Origin: an uncultured Methanobrevibacter sp.
GTDB lineage: Archaea > Methanobacteriota > Methanobacteria > Methanobacteriales > Methanobacteriaceae
Reading direction: 5' to 3'
DNA length: 64,000 nt
Assembly (NCBI RefSeq): GCF_900314695.1
Contig: NZ_OMWD01000023.1
Coordinates: 3,905 to 67,904, forward strand
How positions within the stretch are numbered: position 1 is the first letter of the stretch; each line of letters opens with the position of its first letter. Made by a program: the position numbers and the translations under genes. Below, piece by piece: positions 36,513 to 47,400 of this stretch. The notes under the pieces are model-generated. The model searched no databases, had not been told where the DNA came from, and was given only the letters and a program-made list of their open reading frames with translations.

Positions 36513-38474
36513 ATGAAAAAATCAATGAAACTCATCCCATTGCTTGTCATAATCTTTCTGGTATCCATATCATATGCCTGCGCAGCAGACATCGACGGGA
36601 AAAACATGACGGACAGTGATGTTTTAACCGGCAATGATGATGACATAGCAATATCAACAGCAAACAACGAAGAAATAGTAAAAAGTACAAATGTCAGTTC
36701 AAAGACGTTTTCAGATTTGTCAAAAGAAATCAACAAAGCAGAAGAGGGTAGTGAAATCATATTGATGGAAGACTGTGAATATGACTCAGGCATTACATTT
36801 GAGGGAATCGCAATCAAAAAGCAACTAACAATCAATGGAAACGGCCATACAATAAACGGAAAGGATTCTGCAAGGGCATTTTTCATAGATGCAAACAATG
36901 TCGTGCTTAAAAACATCAACTTCATAAACGGGAACTCAAGGGCACATGGTGGTGGAACACTACTCATCCGTGCATCCAACACAGTCATTGAAAACTGTAC
37001 CTTCAAAAACAGCAAAGACATCTATGGAGGTGCAATCTACATGACTGCACACACCAAAACCGGGCTTTTTCAGGAAGTCAAAGGAACAAAAATCAGCAAC
37101 TGCAACTTTGAGTCAAACACTGCTGAGAAAGGTGGTGGAGCAATATATGCATTAAGCAAGGAAAATACAATCAACAATTGTGAATTCATATCCAACCAAG
37201 CTTCAATGGGTGGTGCAGTTCAAATAGGAAATTCAAACAACAACAAAATTACAAACAATAAATTCACAAGCAATTCTGCTAAATCAGAAGGTGGAGCTCT
37301 TGCACTGATGTACACATCAAACGAAATTGTAAAAGACAATGTCTTTGAAAAAAACAGTGCTACCAAAATTTCAGGAGCATTTGAAGCTTACAAAGGAAGC
37401 AACTATACCATTACAAACAACCAGTTCAATTCAAACTACGGTGGTGAACTGGCAGGTGCAATGAGGCTTTCAATCAAATCCTCAAAAACCACAAGCAAAA
37501 TTGCAAACAACAAGTTCACAAACAACAAAGCTAAAAACTCAGGTGCACTATACAGTGACGGTGACAATGCAACATTTACGAAAAACACATTCACAAACAA
37601 TGAAGCCACTGAAAAAAGCGGAGGAGCAATATTCATTAACGGTAACTCAAACAGCATTTCACAAAATACAATCAGCAAATGCAGTGCCAGCTACAAAGGA
37701 GGAGCAATCACCATTGATGGAGACTCCAACAGCATTGTAAAAAACAATATCACAAGCTGCAAATCAAAAGACGGTGGAGGAGCAATCTACATATTGGGAT
37801 CAAAATCTACAATCAACAGCAACAACATCAAAAGCTGTGAAGCAGGAACCTCCGGTGGAGCGATACTTGTAAGCGGTGACAAGGCAACAATAAAAAGCAA
37901 TACAATATCCTCCAACACTGCCAAAAGTCATGGTGGAGCATTGCTTGTTAAGGGAAACAATGCAGTCATCACATCAAACAAGTTCACTTCAAACAAAGCA
38001 ACTGCCAAATCAGGTTCAGGAGGTGCAATAAGGTTGAACGGAAACTATGCAAAGATTACTTCAAATACATTCACAAAGAACTCTGCAAAAAACGGCCCTT
38101 CAATCTATGCACAAGGATATGAAGAAACAATAAGCAAAAACAAGTTTACAGGAAGTACAATGGCAAAACAGGTTGTGTGGAAAATTGTGAAACAGAAGAC
38201 AAAAATTACCGCACCGACCAAAAAATTCAAGAGGTCAGCTGTCAAAAAGGTTGTAATCACCCTTAAATCCGCTGTGGGAAAGAAACTTGCCTCCAAATTC
38301 ATTTACCTTAAAATCAATGCCAAAAACTACAAGGCAAAAACCAACAAGAATGGTCAGGCAACATTTAAAATCACAAACATAAATAAAAAAGCGATTTTCA
38401 TATATGTTGTGAGATTCAAAGGTGACAAGTACTACTACTCTGTTAAAAATACAGGAAGAATCAGAGTAATCTAA
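36513..38474 (+). CDS. Secreted adhesin-like protein: beta-helix plus Ig-like C-terminal module
   Basis: The 653-residue protein has the same layout as the 34448 product: signal peptide ending near 'SYACAAD', acidic spacer, parallel beta-helix from about 70 to 540, and a Lys-rich Ig-like end ('YLKINAKNYKAKTNKNGQATF'). A GGAGGG ribosome binding site is strong, unlike the leaderless adhesins downstream. The gene follows the previous terminator by about 40 bases. The last strands are unusually basic and hydrophobic (KKAIFIYVVRFKGD). The two genes share blocks that are identical at DNA level, consistent with duplication and gene conversion. Confidence 0.88.
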   Translation: MKKSMKLIPLLVIIFLVSISYACAADIDGKNMTDSDVLTGNDDDIAISTANNEEIVKSTNVSSKTFSDLSKEINKAEEGSEIILMEDCEYDSGITFEGIAIKKQLTINGNGHTINGKDSARAFFIDANNVVLKNINFINGNSRAHGGGTLLIRASNTVIENCTFKNSKDIYGGAIYMTAHTKTGLFQEVKGTKISNCNFESNTAEKGGGAIYALSKENTINNCEFISNQASMGGAVQIGNSNNNKITNNKFTSNSAKSEGGALALMYTSNEIVKDNVFEKNSATKISGAFEAYKGSNYTITNNQFNSNYGGELAGAMRLSIKSSKTTSKIANNKFTNNKAKNSGALYSDGDNATFTKNTFTNNEATEKSGGAIFINGNSNSISQNTISKCSASYKGGAITIDGDSNSIVKNNITSCKSKDGGGAIYILGSKSTINSNNIKSCEAGTSGGAILVSGDKATIKSNTISSNTAKSHGGALLVKGNNAVITSNKFTSNKATAKSGSGGAIRLNGNYAKITSNTFTKNSAKNGPSIYAQGYEETISKNKFTGSTMAKQVVWKIVKQKTKITAPTKKFKRSAVKKVVITLKSAVGKKLASKFIYLKINAKNYKAKTNKNGQATFKITNINKKAIFIYVVRFKGDKYYYSVKNTGRIRVI

Positions 38475-38479
38475 AATTA

Positions 38480-38513
38480 AGCTGTCTTCGGACAGCTCAC
38501 TTTTCTTTTTTTT
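38480..38513 (+). terminator. Stem-loop terminator with TTCG loop
   Basis: AGCTGTC (38480-38486) pairs with GACAGCT (38491-38497) around a TTCG tetraloop, and a T-rich run (38502-38513) follows. Confidence 0.8.
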
Positions 38514-38557
38514 GAGCCAAAACAAGAATTTTGTGTTTAAATCTTTTTTTAGCACAA

Positions 38558-38600
38558 ACATGTAACATTATATATGCATTTTAACAAATAGTTAAACATG
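38558..38600 (+). promoter_or_regulatory. Leaderless adhesin promoter (copy 1)
   Basis: The 43 bases up to and including the ATG match 40492-40534 at 40 positions by eye. A TATA box (attatata) is centred about 27 bases before the ATG, and the element TTTAACAAATAGTTAA lies between. No ribosome binding site is present, so the message is probably leaderless. Confidence 0.65.
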
Positions 38601-40442
38601 TACAACAAAAAACTAATCGGCTTTTTCCTAATCGCACTGATTTTGGCAGTATGCATAGGAACTGCATCTGCAAGCGAAAATACAACACTCACATCAGCCA
38701 ATGAGGAAAAAACATTTACAGATATACAAACAGAAATAGACAATGCCTGTGAAAACGATACAATAGAACTTGAAGGCACATATATAAGTCAGGGAAACGC
38801 AATTGAAGTCAATAATGATTTAACATTTAAGGGTACAAATGATACTACTCTGGATGGAAACTGGAGTTCAAGGATAATAAATACTGATAAAAATCTTATT
38901 TTTAAGGATATAACATTCCAAAATGCACTTTCAAGTGAATACGGAGGAGCAATCAAATCCATAGGAGATTTGACATTCATAAACTGCATCTTCAAAGGTA
39001 ACAACATAAAACCTATGCCGGATTACTATTGGTACTACGGAAGTGCAATATACGGTGAAGGAAAATTGACAATAGTCAACTGCACATTCACAGACAATCT
39101 TGGAGATTCTGCAATCAGAGCAGACGTCATAGATTTGAAAAACTCAAAATTCATAAATAATCCTGCAAATAATGCAGTCAACGGAAATAGAGTAACTATA
39201 GACAACTGCGATTTTCAAAACAATTCCGTGGCAGTCTATGATGCAGTGGAGTTAAAAATTAAAAATTCCAGATTCGACAAAAACGAATACGGAATCTATG
39301 TATTCAGTTATTGCACACTTGATGTGGACAACTGCAGTTTCACAAACAACAGTGAAACCGCAATGTATGCATCATGCGATTCAACCGTTTCAAATTCAAG
39401 ATTTGAAAACAACCGTAAGGGGATTAGAGCCTACAGTTCCTATATTTCATCATCACAAACCTTCCCTTCAGATGCATTGAAATTGAATATCCTCAACTGC
39501 ACATTCAAGTCAAATACAGACACTGCAATATCCACAGACGGAAATGTGATTGTCAAAAAAACTTCGTTTGAGGACAATACTGGAGAAATGGCAGGCGCAA
39601 TATACAGCGACGATTACCACGGCTACACCACAATCAATATTTCAGATTCCACATTTACAAACAATACTGCAGATTATGCAGGTGCCCTCAAGGTCGTGGG
39701 AGCAAAAGTCACAATAAATAACACCACACTAAAAGGCAACGGCAAGGCAAGCATCATACTTACAAGCGCCATATGGGGAATTTATGGCAATACCTACTAC
39801 AGCATCGCAAAGCTTACAGTCAACTCAAAGACATATACAAAAAGCGTCAATTTAAATGATAACTTAAAAGAAATGGAAATGGCCACACTCACCGCCAATA
39901 AGGTGAAAACTTCATATAATTCAGGAGCTACATTGAACATCAAAATCATCAACAAGTTTACAAAAAAACCCGTGAAGGAGTGTGATATTACATTAAAAGT
40001 ATTTACCGGCAAAAAATATAAAACATACACAATACGAACAAAAAATAACGGAATAGCAAAATTCAGCGCATCCGGATTAAATGTAGGATCCCACAAGATT
40101 GAAATCACTACAGATTATGGAGAGTGCAAAGTCAAAAAGACAACAACTGTCACCACCATCACAAAGGCAAAGACAATCATAAAGGCTCCTAAAATAATTG
40201 CAAAACACAGAAAGTCCAAATACTTCAAAGTTACAGTCAAAAACAAGGCCACCAAGAAGCCTGTGAAAAACACATACATCAAAGTCAAAATCGACAAGAA
40301 AACACACAAAGTCAAAACAAACTCAAAAGGAATAGCTAAAATCAACACCAAAAAACTTAATTACGGAAAACACAAGGTTACAATAACTTCAGCAAACACA
40401 AACTACCAAATGAGCGCTAAATCAACAATAACAATCAAATAA
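38598..40442 (+). CDS. Secreted adhesin-like protein with beta-helix and Lys-rich Ig-like repeats
   Basis: The 614-residue protein has a signal peptide ending near 'TASASEN'. A parallel beta-helix covers about 35-400, with 'TFTDIQTEIDNACENDTIEL', a standard opening of archaeal beta-helix adhesins. Two Ig-like segments follow. The last ~95 residues (from about 520) are very Lys-rich and closely match the end of the 51620 protein (APKxIAKxxKSKYFKVTVK). No ribosome binding site is present and the ATG sits where transcription should begin. The gene lies between two adhesins or their remnants, and its promoter is nearly duplicated before the 40537 pseudogene. The ligand is unknown. Confidence 0.88.
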   Translation: MYNKKLIGFFLIALILAVCIGTASASENTTLTSANEEKTFTDIQTEIDNACENDTIELEGTYISQGNAIEVNNDLTFKGTNDTTLDGNWSSRIINTDKNLIFKDITFQNALSSEYGGAIKSIGDLTFINCIFKGNNIKPMPDYYWYYGSAIYGEGKLTIVNCTFTDNLGDSAIRADVIDLKNSKFINNPANNAVNGNRVTIDNCDFQNNSVAVYDAVELKIKNSRFDKNEYGIYVFSYCTLDVDNCSFTNNSETAMYASCDSTVSNSRFENNRKGIRAYSSYISSSQTFPSDALKLNILNCTFKSNTDTAISTDGNVIVKKTSFEDNTGEMAGAIYSDDYHGYTTINISDSTFTNNTADYAGALKVVGAKVTINNTTLKGNGKASIILTSAIWGIYGNTYYSIAKLTVNSKTYTKSVNLNDNLKEMEMATLTANKVKTSYNSGATLNIKIINKFTKKPVKECDITLKVFTGKKYKTYTIRTKNNGIAKFSASGLNVGSHKIEITTDYGECKVKKTTTVTTITKAKTIIKAPKIIAKHRKSKYFKVTVKNKATKKPVKNTYIKVKIDKKTHKVKTNSKGIAKINTKKLNYGKHKVTITSANTNYQMSAKSTITIK

Positions 40443-40449
40443 AACCCAA

Positions 40450-40478
40450 AACTGTCATCGAGACAGTTTCCTTTTTTT
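40450..40478 (+). terminator. Stem-loop terminator after the 38598 adhesin
   Basis: AACTGTC (40450-40456) pairs with GACAGTT (40462-40468), and a T-run follows at 40472-40478. The CTGTC/GACAG core recurs at the terminators of the two previous adhesin genes. Confidence 0.75.
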
Positions 40479-40491
40479 CTTTTTAATGCAG

Positions 40492-40534
40492 ACATGTAAC
40501 ATTATATATACATTTTAACAAATAGTTAAGCATA
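40492..40534 (+). promoter_or_regulatory. Leaderless adhesin promoter (copy 2, in front of a remnant)
   Basis: A nearly identical copy of 38558-38600, except that the final ATG has become ATA. It still carries the TATA box (attatatata) and the TTTAACAAATAGTTAA element and could fire, but the normal start codon is lost. Confidence 0.65.
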
Positions 40535-40536
40535 TC

Positions 40537-40786
40537 GTGACACTGAAAAATAGTCAAGGTCAAAAAATCCACCAAAAAGCTAACATTGACAGCAACACTC
40601 AAAAGCAAGCAGGTAACTTTCAAATTCAACGGAAAAACATACAAAACCAAAACCAATGCAAAAGGTGTTGCAAAAGTGACCCTTAAAAAATCCGCATTGG
40701 CCAATCTCAAGGGAGGAAGCAGGGCCAAGATTCAGGCACCCTGCCTCAAGGATACAGTCAAAAAATCTTTAAAAGTTCAAAAATAA
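40537..40786 (+). pseudogene. Adhesin remnant: C-terminal anchor module fused to an adhesin promoter
   Basis: The translated region is the Lys-rich C-terminal module of the adhesins: VTLKN, then VKVKKSTKKLTLTATLK, 'VTFKFNGKTYKTKTNAKG', and an end 'KDTVKKSLKVQK'. It aligns with the ends of the 40982-44325 and 44442-51542 genes. There is no ATG. A one-base frameshift near 40550 separates the first five codons from the rest, and an in-frame stop lies at 40544-40546. The signal peptide and beta-helix are missing. The upstream 43 bases are an adhesin promoter, so this looks like an internal deletion that joined a promoter to an anchor module. A hairpin (40781-40789/40796-40804) plus T-run still ends it. 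Confidence 0.75.
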
Positions 40787-40814
40787 TGATTGATTTCATT
40801 ATTTTCTTTTTTTG
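40781..40814 (+). terminator. Stem-loop terminator after the adhesin remnant
   Basis: AAATAATGA (40781-40789) pairs with TCATTATTT (40796-40804) and is followed by a T-rich run. The left arm overlaps the remnant's stop codon. Confidence 0.65.
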
Positions 40815-40887
40815 TTAATTTTTTTCATTATTTTTCTTATTTTTTAAAAATTATTCATATTAATTCTTTTCATTCGAATTTAATCAC

Positions 40888-40905
40888 TGAAATTCTTTAA
40901 TTTCA
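40888..40905 (+). promoter_or_regulatory. Palindrome upstream of the 40982 adhesin gene
   Basis: TGAAATT (40888-40894) and AATTTCA (40899-40905) form a perfect inverted repeat around CTTT, just upstream of TATA-like boxes (about 40919-40950). It could be an operator or a hairpin in a longer leader. Confidence 0.35.
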
Positions 40906-40981
40906 AGAATAAAGTTAAAATTTATATGTAATATATTTCAGATATATTATTGTATTCAAATTGAATATAAATTAAATCAAT

Positions 40982-43900
40982 ATGGGGATAAAATTGAAGT
41001 TAAATAAGATTATATTGTTGTCCATATTTTTGCTTGCGGTTTTGACACTTGGTGCTGCAAGCGCAAGCGAGAACAGTACGGATAATTTAAAAATTGACGG
41101 AGCTGTTGACGTGTCCGCTTCAGTTGATGATGATATTGTGGCTGATGATGAGTCAGGTCAACCGAAAGATGTTGAAATAGTCTTTCCAGATAGCATAAAG
41201 GCATATGAAAGATTTAATGTTAACATAACCTTGCCTAAAGATGCATCCGGTGAAGTACATTACTACTTTGATGCTAATCTGGAGGATGATGACTATAGTT
41301 ATGTTTACTCAGGATTCAACAAGGTTTCATCAAAGATAAAGGAATTCGGTACTCATACATTGAATATCAATTTCATTTCAGATGATAAGGAAATCTGCAA
41401 CGATAAGGAAGTATCAAAAACCTATGATGTAAATGATTACGGTATTGATATTTCCATTGATGAGGACGAATGGAAATATGGAGAATCCAATTCTATAACT
41501 GCTGACCTTCCTTCACACACAGGCAAAGTTGTTATGGATATAAATGGTGAAAAATTTAATATAGATTTGGATGAGGAGTATGAGGCTTGGTTAATTATGG
41601 TCCGGCAACCACTACCAACGTGACTGTTAAAGTAACATACAAAGGTGACGGCAAAAACATCAAAGCAAAATCAGCTGAAAAAGTATTTGCTGTTGTGCCA
41701 AAGGTATACATTCCTGATGAAGTCATTTTTAAATCTTCAAGTGATGTTGTAGTCAATTATGCTGACGGTGAACAAATCAAATTCATTCTTGTGGATTATG
41801 ATGATGAAAGTATTATATATGATGAAAAGACAGTGACCGTTAAGGATTCAAAGGCGGTCTACGCAATTCCAGATAATCTTGAATTTAATAAAAATTACAT
41901 GGCATATGTCATTCATAATAATGTCACTATTGTTAATGAATATTTTAATGTCATTCCAAATATGGATCTCCCAAACAAGTTCTACAGCAAAAGAACCTAT
42001 GATATTCCTGTTGTTTTCCCGGAAGAATATAAAAACAAAAATGTAACTGTATCAATTGGGGATGTAGCGGTTTTTAAAGACAAACTAGATAATACTGGAA
42101 AATGCGATGTTCATTTATCCGATTTAACTCCATATGAGGGAAGTTTATCTATTGGAATTTATGGTGATGATGGCGATTGCATTTATTACTATTCTAGGGA
42201 GATTGGTGTTTCAGATGTCGATCCTTCCTGTGTAAATCTAAATGTGGATGTTCCTGCTGATGTTGTAAAAGGATCTGAAATTCAATTATATTTTTCATTG
42301 CCTTATGATATTGGTGGCAAAATAATTGCCTATGTCGACGGCAGCGAAATTTCCAGAGATAATGCATATGGTACATTGACAATATATGTTGGAACCGATA
42401 AATTGGCTTTGGGCACCCATACTCTAACCTTGAACTATACCGGTGACGGATACTTTGAACCTAAGGTCATGTCATATGAATTCAATGTTTCAAATTATGT
42501 AGTGGACATTCCGGATACGTTATACTACAATAACGGCGACAACATACTTGTAAAACTCCAGGATGGTGCCACTGGAACAGTAATCATTTATTCAGACGGC
42601 AAAAAGGTTAAAGAATATGATGTTGCTGATATTTATGATGATTATGATGAATATAGTAAATTCGTTCGCTGTCAAGTAGACTCCTTGAATTTGCCTTTAG
42701 GCTACCATAATATTCGAGTTTACTACAAAGGAAACAAAGCTCCGATTGATGTAAGCAAAAAAATTAATCTGGACTATACAATTCCAATCTATATTAGTGA
42801 ATACAATTATGGCAGAGAGAATTATGTTGAATTTAATCTTCCTGATGACAGTAAGGGTTCAGTTAACGTAACTATTGATGGAAAACCAGCAAAATACAGG
42901 ACTACTGATGATGGATATTATTATGAAGTAAATGTCACAGAATATTTCGGCGACCATGTCATCACTGTTGAATATTCAGGTGATGAGAAATACAATCATC
43001 CGTTAAAGGTAAATGAAACATTCAGTGTGGCTGCAAATATTGATTATGACTCATATGTTGCATATAAGTCTCAAAATAATGATGTTTCAGTAGTTTTACC
43101 TGATGATGCTAAAGGCAATCTTGTTGTCGAAGTCGATGGAGAAGTCTATGCCAAAAAAGCATTTGAAAACGGTAAGGCTGCAATATCATTCGACACATTG
43201 AATAGGGGTTACTATAATGTCCGTGTGTATTATGACGGAAATGACTATTATGTGGAAAACAGGACTTTTGACCTTTCCGTAAACTTCAATATTCTTGTTT
43301 CATCACAGGAGATTCTTTTCAATGAAAGTGTGGATGTTTATTTAAATCTTCCTTCATATATCAACGGTACATTGACAGTATCATGCAACGGCAAAGAGTC
43401 CAGCGCAATGATGGTTGATGGATATGCTAAAGTCACTCTTTTAGGATTAAATTTAGGGGAGAATGAATATTCTGCTAATTTTGTTGAAGATGGAGAAGAA
43501 CCTATTGAGGTTTCAACTGAAGGTACAATATGGGTTAAACCTATTGTTATTGTATCCGACAATTTTGTTGTATTTGGCAAAAATATCGTTTCTGTTTTAG
43601 TTCCTTCAGGATTTAAAGGCAAAGTCAGTTGTTATGGTGACAACGATTATGAAAGGACAGCAAAGATTACCTCACAAAAAACTGATGTTTCAATGCCTCT
43701 TATAACTTCAGGTTTATATCTAATCGATGTCAGTGTCTATGATGAAGACAACTGTTGTGTTTTCCAGGAGGGTTATCAGGCTAATGTTTCAAAAGCGACT
43801 ACTCCTAAACTCTTTGCAACTTCAGCAACAGTTTACAACGGATTCAATTACAATGCAAAGGTTTTAGGCACTGACGGCAACCCTCTTAAAGGAGCTAAAG

Positions 43901-44325
43901 TAACCTTCCAGGTCGGCAAAAACAAGGTTGTTGCCAAAAAAACCAATGTTAAAGGTATCGCTTCATTGCCTATGAATTACAAACCTGCCAAATACACTGT
44001 AGTTGTCAAATATGCAAAGCAAACCTTAAAAGTTAAAGTGACAGTTAAAAAAGTCCTTGCTTTGAAAAGTGTAGCTGTCAAAAAATCCGCTAAAAAACTT
44101 GTCCTGACCGCAACCCTTAAGAAAGGAAAATCTCCTATCAAAGGTAAAGTTGTTGCATTCAAGTTCAGCGGCAAAACCTACAATGTTAAAACCAAAGCCA
44201 ATGGTATTGCAAAAGTAACCATCAAATCAAGTATCCTGAAAAAGCTCAAAGTAGGCAAAAATATAACCTACCAGGCAACATACCTAAAAGACACCGTCAA
44301 AAAAACAACTAAAGTTAAAAAATAG
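40982..44325 (+). pseudogene. Adhesin-like protein made of Ig-like repeats, interrupted by a frameshift
   Basis: Two frames read as one gene. The first (40982-41623) has a signal peptide ending 'GAASASEN', then Ig-like repeats up to 'EEYEA', after which it leaves the family pattern and stops at 41623. The second frame, from about 41587 on, picks up with 'LVNYGPATTTNVTVKVTY', continues the repeats and ends in a Lys-rich anchor ('KDTVKKTTKVKK'). A single missing base at about 41585-41590 would join them into roughly 1113 residues. No long homopolymer lies at the site. It has no beta-helix, unlike the neighbours, and uses many more T-ending codons (gtt, gat, aat). It is either a real inactivation or phase switch, or a sequencing error. 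Confidence 0.8.
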
Positions 44326-44441
44326 GGACCCACCAATCCTTATTTTTTCTTATTTTCTTAATTAAAGCAAAAGCTTTCTAAGACTTAAATACTTTCTTAA
44401 AAAGAAATAATCCCATATAAACTATAATAATCTGTGATATT

Positions 44442-47400
44442 ATGGGATTTAAAAAAGCGATTTTAGTACTATTACTACTGATTATTTTAACAATGGGAGC
44501 TGCAAGTGCAGCCGACACCAATACGACATCGGACAATCTCGCAGCAACTGAAGAAACAAGCTTAAAGCTTAGCGAAAATGAGAATTTTGAAGAAAAACTA
44601 GGAATTGACGAATCTACAACACCCCTTTCAGGGCCTGGAAATTCAAGCGGAAAATTTGCTGACTTAAACACTTTAATAAGCGGCGCAACTGCCGGAGATA
44701 CAGTGACACTGACAGTTGACTACTGTAAAGAATCTGACTTCTATGGTCTAATTTCGATTGATAAAGAACTCACCATTGATGGACAGGGTCACATCATTGA
44801 TGCTAATAATACCCGAGACATAATGCGAATAGACAATGCGCAAAATGTCAAACTGAAAAACATACAATTTATAAATGTGAAGGGCAATTCAAGCACTGCA
44901 CTTTACTGGACATACGGTAGCGATAATGGATTGATAGAAAATTGTACCTTCACAAACTGTTTAGGCATTGACGGAAGCGCCATTAACCTGATAGGAAGCA
45001 ATACCAATATAATTGGATCTACTTTTATAAACTGTTCAGGATATGAAGGAGGAGCAATCTACTGGGGCGGAAATGATAATACAATAAGATATTCCTACTT
45101 TGAAAATACAACTGCAAATAAAGGAGGAGCAATCTACTTGTATGGTGAAAGAGGGCGAATTGAAGGAACAACTTTCAAAAATTGCAATATGCCAAATTCA
45201 ACAGTGATATACGCAGACAATATAGTGAACATAATTGGATGCGAATTCACCACTACAAGAAATGAAACACTATCCAGTTTAGTTTATAACGGAAACCTCA
45301 CCAACTGTACCCTAAATGGAATATCTGACAAATATGCAGATCTTAACATGAGGATAGATTCAAACATTATCGGAACCTGCAAAATAGGTGATACAATCGA
45401 ATTGACCGCCACTGTCTACAACAATGGACCTGATGATGCAAAAAACGTATCTGCACATTTCGCAATTCCACCCTCTTTAGAAATTATTGGCAACACCCCC
45501 TATGCAGGTTCCTTTGACTGTATGACTGGAATCTGGAACATACCTGAGATATTTTCAACTTCATGGGCAACCTTAACAATCACATGCCAAGCAATAAAAG
45601 CAGAAAATACCACAGTAAATGCTTTTGTCAGTTCAGATGCAGAAGATTTGAATTTAACTGACAATAATGCCTCAGCAAACCTGTTCATTTTAAGAGCAGA
45701 CACAACATTAACTCTTAATGTTAGCGACATATTTGCAGGAGAAACATTACGAATCTTTATTGACATTACCCCATTTGATGCCACAGGCAACCTTACCATA
45801 AACATCGGTGGAGTTGAGGAACAATCATTCATCAATGGTTCAGACGTCATAATGAAAGAAGGATTATCTGCAGGAGAGTACAACATTACAGCCACATATT
45901 CAGGAAATGCAAATTACCTGCCTACTCAAAGTACCACATCATTTAGAGTAAACAAGAGAAACGTTAATCTAACAATCTCATTGGATGAAAACACAATAAC
46001 TTATGGTCAAAACGCAACACTAACCGCCATAATGCCAATCGACGGCAACATAGCCATCAACATAAACAACGAAACATACAACATTACCACCATCGCAGGA
46101 ACAGCACACTTACAAATACCAGCACAACCTGCAGGAAACCACACAATAACCGCAACATTTGAAGGAAACGACCAGTACAATCCGGCAAATACAACAATAA
46201 TATTAACCGTGAACAGAGCTGACCCACCAATCACAATTAACACAACAGACATAAAATACGGCCAAAACGCAACAATAGCTGTCACAACACTTCCAGATGT
46301 AACAGGAATCATAGCAATCCACATCGATGGCAAAATTTATGGCATGGCAACCATCATTTCAGGCACTGCAGCATTCAACATCACAGGATTAAATATAGGA
46401 AACTACACAGTAACTGCAACATATTCCGGAGATGAAAACTACAATCCAGCAAACAAAAGCGCAACACAAACCGTGACAAAAGCGGATGTCGATTTAGGAA
46501 TTTCACTATATCCTAACGCAACAGAATTCAAAAGAGGAGACACAGTCGAATTCATAATCAATCTAATAAATAACGGTCCAAGCGATGCAACAAATATCAC
46601 CGTAAATTTAACCATTCCGAATTCATTAAGATACAAATCATCCAACACCTCAACAGCATATGAAGATAGCCAAACATTTATCTGGATTATAGACCGTTTA
46701 AATGCAAATAATACTGCATCAATAACATTCTATTGCGATTTGATGGGTGCTGGCATGATTGCATTAAATGCAACCGCAAGTACTGAAAATGAAATTGACA
46801 CAGATAACACCAACAATGTCGCAACCATACTAATCAACGCTAGCGAATCAAAAGTCGTGACCCCGGACAAATTCGATTGCTTCTTTGACGAGAACGGAAC
46901 ATTGCTTAATGTATCAACAAATGAATTGACATTTGAAGGTGACTTTTCAAATATCACAGCATCCACAATAACCATTAACAAAGAAATTATATTTACAGGA
47001 AACAATGCAACATTCAAAGACGTTTCATTTATCGTGAAATCAGACTGGGTTTTCATAATTAATTTCACAATAATCTCAGAAAATGCCACAGGATGTGCAA
47101 TCAATGCCAGTTCCCATTCAAACATAGGATTAATGAATAACACAATCATTTACAAGGCAATGTTTGACAGTGATGCCTATGTTCTTTATGCCAACAACAT
47201 TTCAAGCTTGGTATTCTTCAAAAACAGAGTAACATATACCGGAAATACCAACGGTGTCGGCAAAAATTTTGCAATATATCTAACCAATGCCACAACTTCC
47301 GTAATAGCTGAAAATATATTTAACATATCTCTGGTTTCTGCTGAAGTGCCTTGGGCTGAAGTGCCTCCAGGTAGTGGAAATTGGGTAAGCTATCCTATTA

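Noticed and set aside
41587..44325. Taking the second adhesin frame as an independent gene starting at TTG 41587
   Set aside because: There is no signal peptide or ribosome binding site, and the preceding frame carries the missing signal peptide and repeats. A single frameshifted gene explains both.
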